DNA of 64,000 bases, from the NCBI GenBank assembly GCA_032690845.1, contig CM064424.1, positions 42,173,511 to 42,237,510 on the forward strand. The letters are read 5' to 3'. Positions 57,224 to 64,000 of the stretch are shown piece by piece; position 1 is the stretch's first letter; every line of letters starts with the position of its first letter. The notes beneath the pieces are model-generated. The model worked only from the letters and a program-made list of their open reading frames with translations. It ran no database searches and was not told where the DNA came from. This DNA is from Eleusine coracana subsp. coracana. Its lineage: Eukaryota; Streptophyta; Magnoliopsida; Poales; Poaceae. The translations under genes and the position numbers were made by a program.

Positions 57224-57579
57224 CTTGATGAGTGCAATAGATCCGGAAGCGAGAGCTCAATTCGAGCAGGGCCTTGGGGGCTTGGAGGCACTAAGGCTCT
57301 GCGGTGGTGAAAGCGATAAGGAGGAACCCTAGAACAGGGGAGCAGAGAAATAGAGGAGACACGAGAAAGATGAAGAGTTTGGGCAAAATGGCGACGTGAG
57401 ACTTTCATCAGCCGCCTCGTTCCTTTTATACCTTTGTGTTGACCTAGTCACTGGGGACCATACGGGCCACATGGGCCGAAGAGTACTGGGCTATTTTTTT
57501 GGCTAGTTAAAATAACATAACAATCTTTTAATAGATCTCTTGTTGATTCAATAAATTAGGTATTAAACCCAGGGGCTTT

Positions 57580-58193
57580 GTTGGGGGATCACCTTGTGGG
57601 CCACCCTTCGAGGATAGTCAAAGTTGGGTAGCAAACAATAACTGAGGGTACATACCCTTTGAAGACAGGTACCCTTCGAATGCTTCGGAAGAACCAGACC
57701 CCCCCTCAAAGGGTACATACCCTTTGAAGGGTTCTGAAAGGATCAGAGCCCCTAGACTTCGGAAGAGAGCGAGCAAGAACGCTCGAAGGATTACGAACCT
57801 CTTCGAAGGGGACCGCGGCACCTTCGAAGGTTGAAGGTTGTGCCCAAAGCCAAAGGCGGGCGAGGCATACGGCAGTCGACATATGGCGTCAACATATTTG
57901 GTGGTGTGCTGATCAAGGAAGGATACAGAAAAAGCTCGGATGACTAGTTTACCCTTAATGACTATTTTGTACTGAATATTCAGAGAATATAGTAGGTAAT
58001 TAGGTGCAAAATGATCATTTGCATATGACCTAAGTATGGGCCTATAAATAGAGCACCCTTACTTACTTGTGAAGGGGTGAATCTTTTTTGGGATGTGTGA
58101 AGAATACTTGCTACGTCATCTAGAATCCTTCGAGTACCTCCTTTCCGTTTCCCTTTTTCTTGTTCGGTGTCTCGAAGCTCACGCTTCGTAACA
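57580..58193 (+). repeat. Tat-like gypsy LTR flanked by PPT and PBS
   Basis: Starts TGTTGGGGGATCACC and ends CACGCTTCGTAACA (TGTT/AACA ends), 614 bp. It contains GGGTACATACCCTTTGAAG twice (near 57647 and 57708). A polypurine-like tract precedes it and a primer site follows. Confidence 0.8.
58043..58050 (+). promoter_or_regulatory. LTR TATA box
   Basis: TATAAATA about 150 bases before the LTR end; transcription would start some 30 bases downstream. Confidence 0.65.
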
Positions 58194-58200
58194 CTAATAG

Positions 58201-58212
58201 TGGCGCCCACCG
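58201..58212 (+). other. primer binding site of the Tat-like element
   Basis: TGGCGCCCACCG, seven bases after the LTR, the PBS form common in Tat-lineage gypsy elements. A short ATG frame at 58237 (MMTQLPGSLPSSSIAPAR) follows until the next insertion at 58297, consistent with the start of gag. Confidence 0.8.
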
Positions 58213-58296
58213 TTTTGTGAGCTCGTATACCAGCTCATGATGACTCAACTCCCCGGATCATTACCTTCGAGCAGCATTGCACCAGCCCGAAGTAAC

Positions 58297-58626
58297 TGAT
58301 GTGGACAAGGGTTCCCGATCTTCCGAAAGGTTCTGGATACATTGATTTGGTTGGAGGCAACACACAAATCGATCCGGCTTCAGAATAGCACGTTCTAAAT
58401 CCCGCAATCGCAGCACGACGTCTCCTCTGGTTATCAACCGTCCTAAAATAATTGACCCCGCCGAGAAGGCTAATTTCTGCCTATGAATCAAGAACACAAG
58501 CAAGAACAAAGAAGAATGCAACACAATTGTAGATGTATTATGAATTTCACAAAGTTGGGGTCTCACAAACCGTGGTGACGGCGAAACAGTTATGAATAGA
58601 ATAATCTAAGCAAAACTCGAACCCTA
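58297..58626 (-). repeat. gypsy family A LTR, first 330 bases
   Basis: Starts TGATGTGGACAAGGGTTCC exactly as the solo LTR at 21705 and follows it to GAACCCTA, where a new element begins. The rest should lie beyond the window. Confidence 0.9.
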
Positions 58627-61600
58627 TGTGACACCCCAGGTGTCTCACCTTAATTTAACAAATATGAGGAGCACAAATCATGGAAATTATAGCATGAAAT
58701 GATAGAGCCCATCTATTTGAATTAATTCTAGGCAAATAAAAACCCTGCAACCAAGTTATTGAAGCAATTTAAAAATTTCAATACAACTCATGCCAAATAA
58801 ATTCATCAACAGTTTGGTAATAATAAAATAGAATATTATGAATTTATTGGGCATTTTATCTATTTAGCAAAACCCATAATTAATTAATTGATTCTTAAGT
58901 AACCAATTAATGCATTTAATAAATTCTAAAAATATTTTTATAAAAATTTCAAATAAACTTCACCAGAGTGTTCTCCACCATTTAATTAATCAGTCCACCA
59001 AGTTTGACCATTTTAGGAAATCCCTAGCTATTTTATTTTGATTTATTAAAAACCGGCTTTGACCAGGGACTTGTTTGTAAGAAATACAAAACTTGGAGGG
59101 CTTGAAAGTGCCTAGGAAATCCTCATGGAATTTTTGGATTTTGCTCTTAGTTCATCATTGCTTCACACTTTTGTGTCCCTCTTAATAGTACGGCTTTTCC
59201 TATACTCAAAAATAAAGTAAAAACTCCATAAGCTTCATATTTGAGAAAACTTTTGAGTATCATCTTGAAATTTCTTAGCCACTTTGTTTTCTCCTTTTCT
59301 TTGAGTATTTGAGCTTCTATGCATTTTGTCATCAATAATTGAACCATCTTCTACACACATGCTCATTGAAACATTAGTCCATTCTTAATTGTATTGGCGT
59401 CAATCATCAAAATAAAATTAGGGGCCTAGATGCACCTTTAGGGCTGCAGCGCAAAATCTTTTTCTTCCTCCCTCACTGGCCTTTGCTCTCCCCGCACGCC
59501 ACCGCCGGTCTTCAACTCCTCGGGACTCCACGTGTGACAGTGCCGCCTGCACCCCCCTCTGCAACCCCGTGCTGTCCCGTCCATCCTCCCGCCGCGATCG
59601 CTGCCCATTGGCCTCCTCCCTCTCTCATGCACGTCAACCGGGCAAGCCGGAAAGACTTCAATTCTCATGCGCCATTGCCGCTCCGGCTGCCAACCACCCA
59701 GTGACCCTCTTCGCGACTCCAAGCGCACCACAACGCACACGTTTCTCCCTCACTCCGTAGTTGCTCCCCGCTCTCTCTCTCTCATTTTCCTTCTGTCTCT
59801 CCGTGCTCTGCTTCTCCCCGCCATTACCGAACCCGAGCTTGAGCTCGCATTGCCACTGCTCCAACACCCCTGGAACCAAGCCAAGCACATAGAAGCCCGC
59901 ACACACTTTTTCCCTCTCTTCCCTTGCTCATCTCCCGGCTAACCTCCCCCTGAGATCGAGTAAATTGAGGAAGACCCGATCCTTGCTCCCCGCGATCGCC
60001 ATTGACGCCGACTCCAAAATTCCTCGCCCCTAGTAAGCCTCATCCCCTCTTTCTACTTCTCCCACGCGCGCAACTCCCCGCCAAACGCGCCTAACCATTT
60101 TCCCTTGGTTCCTTGCTTAAGATCGACGGCGCCTCTGCTTTTCCTCGGCTGCTTTTCCATGAAGCTCGAAGCCGCTCCACGAGGAGCTTCTACCTCTGGC
60201 CCTCCCCGACGCAAGCTGAGGCGATGCTGCTCTTCCCCGTGCCCCGGTGAAGCTCTCGGAGAAGACAGAGTTCGGTTTGCTGCCCACTAGCCCGAATGCG
60301 ACCTCGTCGAAATTCGTCTTCCGCCGCTCCTCACCGCCGATCGCTTTCCGGTGAGATTCCGTCCTCACGAACCCCACCCTGCTCTCCGCCTCAGTGTGCG
60401 TGTCATGCGCATGGTCCCGTGACGAGTTTCCGTTGTCCGTAGTCGCCGGCAGCGTGCCCCCCGGCCGCGCGCCACCCCGCTCCGACGAGCCTATTGGCCG
60501 TCCTTCTAGCGCCTACGTGGCCATGACGTGGCTCCAATGTGGATCCTAGGTGTCGCCTATGTGGCAGTGTTTTAGTTAATAAATACCAGAAACTAGCCAG
60601 AAAATGTTTATAACTTCCAAAACTCATAGCAAATCGATTTTAAATCCAATGAGGCCCAAACAAATTTTGTTAGACTCATCTTGAAGAGCTCTATTTTAGT
60701 AAAATGATAAATCACTGACCTCTGTACATATATTGTTATCCATATATTAAACTGTCTAAACAATAATTAATTCACCAGAAATTCTAGGTATTAAATTTAG
60801 TCCTGATTTTTGGCATGCTTAGTAAATACATGATTATCTATCACCACAAATTTTGGTTTGGGAAAATCTGAATTATTTTAGGCTCTGGAATTTAATTAGT
60901 GTGTTTGCTTAAATAAATTCTAGTAATTATTCTGTAAATAATTGGCCCTTGCCACTTGGCACAAAAATCACTCACACAAGTCTCTGTGCACAGTAAATCA
61001 CACATGTCTAGAAACATAAAATTACTTAGTTAATTAATTTAATTGCTTATATCCCTCATTTACTTTGTTTAATTGCATAAAAGATATAGATACCTAAAAT
61101 CATACCTAACAACCCAACTTCTCTCAACCATATGGCTTCAAGAACATAATAATAATTTTAATTAACATTAAAACACAAGGTGCTTGCATGCATGATATCA
61201 TTTCACTCAACGGTATATCGATAATGCCGTTAATATAATTCGATCATATAGGCAACGATGACCAGGAGCAAGAAGAGGATAATTAGAAGGACCTTGATCC
61301 TCAGGAACAAGAAATTGTAGTTGCTAGCAATAACATCGATCCAGGCAAGCCCCGGTTTACATTCGCCCTTTTTATAAAGTTTGCTAGTTTTCAATATTAC
61401 TAGTGTCTGTTATTATTGTTGCATTAGGTCATAGGAGTTGATTGAAACCCATCTTCCATGATACCTAAATGACCTATGCCACTGTCATTAGAACTTTGGT
61501 AGTATCGGTACTGTGTCGCTATGCTTAGGAATTACTAAGGAATGAACTTAACCACTGGAATGGGAGTTAATAAAAGAAGTTTATTTTGATGTTATGACCG

Positions 61601-62685
61601 GGCAGGGATGATGCATGTGTAGGTTTGCAGCAACACATGGGTATTGACTACGGTAGCCCTGCCTTGTGGAACCTAGGACCCGTCCGTGATCGGCCCCTTG
61701 GTCAAGTATTGAACAGTACCAAATGCATGCTAGTCTATGGGCACTAGTAAACTGATGTAGCATTTGCACGACAATGAGGACGGTACCTAGTACAGTGGTC
61801 GTTGACCATTCTGCTGCTGGAGTGGGCGGTTCATAACGCGAAGTACTATTGGTAGGGATGCATGCCCACTCGCTGAGACTAGACCCGGACCAAGTTGTTT
61901 TTCGTCCTTGCAAAAGGTTGCCATATACGACCTTAAATGGTGCGTATGTGTCGTGTACTTCGGGTTTTTTCTAGCTGGTGTAAATCAATTGCAGTTGCTG
62001 TCTCTCACAGTAATGAGTACCACTTGGTCACTGAGTTGTCATGTAGTTGCACATGGTACTTGGAAGTTAATTAAGATGATTATTGTTGATGTTACTATTA
62101 TTGCTCTTATGTTGTACTTACCTTATGTATTGATTTATTATCTTATTGTTGCAACTAAAGTTACATTCTGCTCTACCCAGTTAAATTGAGAAGTAAAACT
62201 TGATAGAACTAATAGGTTGCTTAGTGCGAGTCTTTTCAAACAAGCCACCTATTAGAGCCATTGCATGTCTAGATGTCCGACGGGTAAGACTTGCTGAGTA
62301 ATTAGTACTCAGGCTTTGTGCCACTGTTGTTTTCAGGTAATAAAGAAGTAGAATTGCCTGTAGATATGCTGCCCTAGGACATGCAAGTCCCTGAGGGTTG
62401 GACCGCCCACTGGGAGTCCGACTCGCCGCCGCAGTATTGATGTGTGTTGTTAGAGTGATGGTTCTCCGGGCATGAACCATTACTATGTTGTATCGTCGAG
62501 CTCGTAGCTTCTTATTGTGGTTTGCTTCTGCTGTTTTCAAAATATTATGAACTTGAAATATTCCACTGCACTCTGATAACTTTAATGATGTAATATTCAA
62601 CTTAAATTCGAACCGATGTTGTATTATCAAGTGTCTACGTTATCAGCACCGTCGGGACCTCGATCCTTCGAGAAGGGGCGCCACA
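58627..62685 (+). repeat. 4.06-kb LTR of a Tekay-like gypsy element
   Basis: Begins TGTGACACCCCAGG and ends AAGGGGCGCCACA; the reversed end reads TGTGGCGCCCC, so the ends are inverted repeats. A PBS follows. CCCTA (58622-58626) before it is the presumed target copy. The 59470-60390 part is GC-rich with leader-like composition; its open frames have no motif. No 3' LTR is in the window. Confidence 0.85.
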
Positions 62686-62687
62686 GC

Positions 62688-62700
62688 TGGTATCAGAGCC
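62688..62700 (+). other. primer binding site, initiator-methionine tRNA
   Basis: TGGTATCAGAGCC two bases after the LTR end. Confidence 0.92.
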
Positions 62701-63769
62701 ATGGTCCATGATAATACAACAAATAAATCATATTTTTGAAAACCTCGATGTTACGAGTGAGGAAACGTTAGTATTACCCATATAGATAATAGGGGGGTGA
62801 CAAAGCTAACCTGGGTTATGTTTGTTTATATTACTTGCATCTACGGCTTCTTCAAATGAAGGTACGTGCGTGCTTAACCGACACGCGTGATATCGGTGTT
62901 TGTGCTCGCAGACGGATACGAGACACTGTTGGCTCGTGACTTATCACGGGGCGATCCTTTCCCATGGATCGTTACTAGTAGAACTGTACTTCTTTTCGTA
63001 GTTTCTTTTGAATTTGATGTATTGTTTCTGCAATGGATCTTCTGCAGGTACAATAATGCCGTTAGTATAACAGTTAGAATGACTTACGTGTTGAGTGTGG
63101 GTCGTCACCAAATACTCGTACTGCTAAGTATCGGCAAATTATGTGTTGTGTTATGAGGAACAATAGGTTAATAAAATGACACCTTTTTGCATCATGCATT
63201 CCTTTTAGCTAAACTAAAATATGTTCTCATCTTGCTCACCAACCTCTAGATACTAAATCTCTGAACTTGTGGAACATAAAAATTCAAAATACAAGTCCCA
63301 AAGTTAAGATAACAAGAAATCTGTCCTAAATTCAGCTATCAACTTCAAAAATTCATAACTATTAAAATACTCAACCAAATAAGGCAAATAAATACTCTTT
63401 AGAAAGATCTCAACATTCCCTATCACCTAGAATTGAAATGAAATTTCGATCATAAGAGTAACCACCTCAGAAACAGGGGATAAGTTGTACTCCGAACTTA
63501 GAAAATTCATAACTAAAGTCAACTCCAATAACTAAAGTTAACAGTAATCTGTCAACTCACTGTTTCTAGCATGACCCTGAAATTAGAAAATTCATAACTA
63601 AAGTTGTACTCCAAAATTTTAGGTGTATGAACCCAATCTGGAAAGCTTTTGAAGTCTATTTTCATCTCCAATAGGTTTCACCATTTTACCAGTTTTCCTC
63701 TGTCCAGTAGAGCCAAAACATTAAGCCTCTGTTAATCTGAAATAGAATAGGCCAACCTGAGGTGACTGG
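62701..63769 (+). other. leader region of the Tekay-like element
   Basis: No coding frame with a motif. AAAATTCATAACTA recurs near 63346, 63503 and 63589. Confidence 0.45.
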
Positions 63770-64000
63770 ATAGCGCGACACCCACGCGCAGGAGGTTGAC
63801 AGATGTGGCGTGATTATGCAGCAGCGCGCCAACCACAACGAGCACCTGCAGCATCAGTTGACGGCTGCACAGCACGAGATGGAGCTTATGGGAGAGGATT
63901 TAGAGACCCTAGCTTAGGAGAACCAAGGCCTACAGCAGCAGCTAGAGGCGGCCCTTGCACCACCGGCAGCACCGAAGGAGGAGGAGCTGCAGGAGGATAT
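63770..64000 (+). pseudogene. ORF upstream of gag, partial
   Basis: The frame reads MQQRANHNEHLQHQLTAAQH, EMELMGEDLETLA, a TAG where glutamine fits (63917), then ENQGLQQQLEAALAPPAAPK and an acidic end. The glutamine-rich heptads and proline/acidic tail resemble the end of the extra ORF at 23040-23277. It runs off the window. Confidence 0.6.

Larger units (their letters stand above)
54806..57579 (+). mobile_element. 3' internal part of a Tat-like gypsy element
   Basis: The stretch ends in AACCCAGGGGCTT (about 57567-57579), a polypurine-like tract set against an LTR start. It carries an antisense gene of the kind found between pol and the 3' LTR in Tat-lineage elements. No pol is present; the left edge near 54806 is truncated. 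Confidence 0.65.

Noticed and set aside
59438..60627. Several overlapping open frames of 60-100 codons on both strands
   Set aside because: They lie in a GC-rich part of a long LTR, have no recognisable motif, and overlap on both strands as expected by composition.

Overview
The window looks like a plant nuclear chromosome, most likely from a grass. The reasons are one intron-containing plant gene (a quinone oxidoreductase-like gene with GT-AG introns), plant-type LTR retrotransposons (Tekay/Del-like chromovirus, Tat-like and another Ty3/gypsy, several Ty1/copia), CACTA and hAT DNA transposons, plant L1-like LINEs and Stowaway/Harbinger-like MITEs. I do not name a species. More than nine tenths of the window is transposon sequence. 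I saw no rRNA, tRNA, CRISPR or bacterial-type operon.

Layout. 1-3565: 3' part of a decayed gypsy element (family A), ending in its 3' LTR. 3590-3997: end of a copia LTR. 4194-4908: GA microsatellite and CACTA-type termini. 5466-9160 (minus strand): the only intact-looking host gene, four exons, 330 codons, with a MITE in intron 2 and a LINE piece in intron 1. 9540-10223: Harbinger-like MITE with a Stowaway-like MITE nested in it. 10601-18425: complete hAT element with 8-bp target duplication, split by a nearly complete copia element (10908-17322, 5-bp duplication). 18733-33829: CACTA element with matching ends and a 3-bp duplication, carrying TNP2 transposase remnants. A Tekay-like chromovirus (18838-30997) sits inside it, and a solo LTR of family A (21705-22593, 5-bp duplication) sits inside the chromovirus's first ORF. 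33833-35309: unassigned. 35310-40324 (minus): SIRE/Maximus-like copia with LTR, PPT and a gag zinc knuckle but no pol seen. 41108-48540 (minus): an L1-like LINE near full length but full of stops. 49221-50400: MITE and LINE fragment. 50905-51654 (minus): copia protease-integrase scrap. About 51660-54805: copia LTR, PBS and gag, no pol. About 54806-58296: Tat-like gypsy with an antisense extra ORF, then one LTR with a PPT on one side and a PBS on the other. 58297-58626: family A LTR piece. From 58627: a chromovirus-like element with a 4.06-kb LTR, inserted in that piece and running off the window.

Functionally only the oxidoreductase gene looks able to make a protein. The transposon genes carry stops, frameshifts, deletions or changed catalytic residues. 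The most interesting material is structural: nested insertions with readable target duplications, a chromovirus ORF whose N-terminus resembles the histone H3 tail, palindrome arrays in two different copia LTRs, and an LTR shared by two internal regions.

Limits: everything was read by eye, without alignment or database search. Element family names are by motif recognition, and boundaries marked approximate may move by tens of bases.
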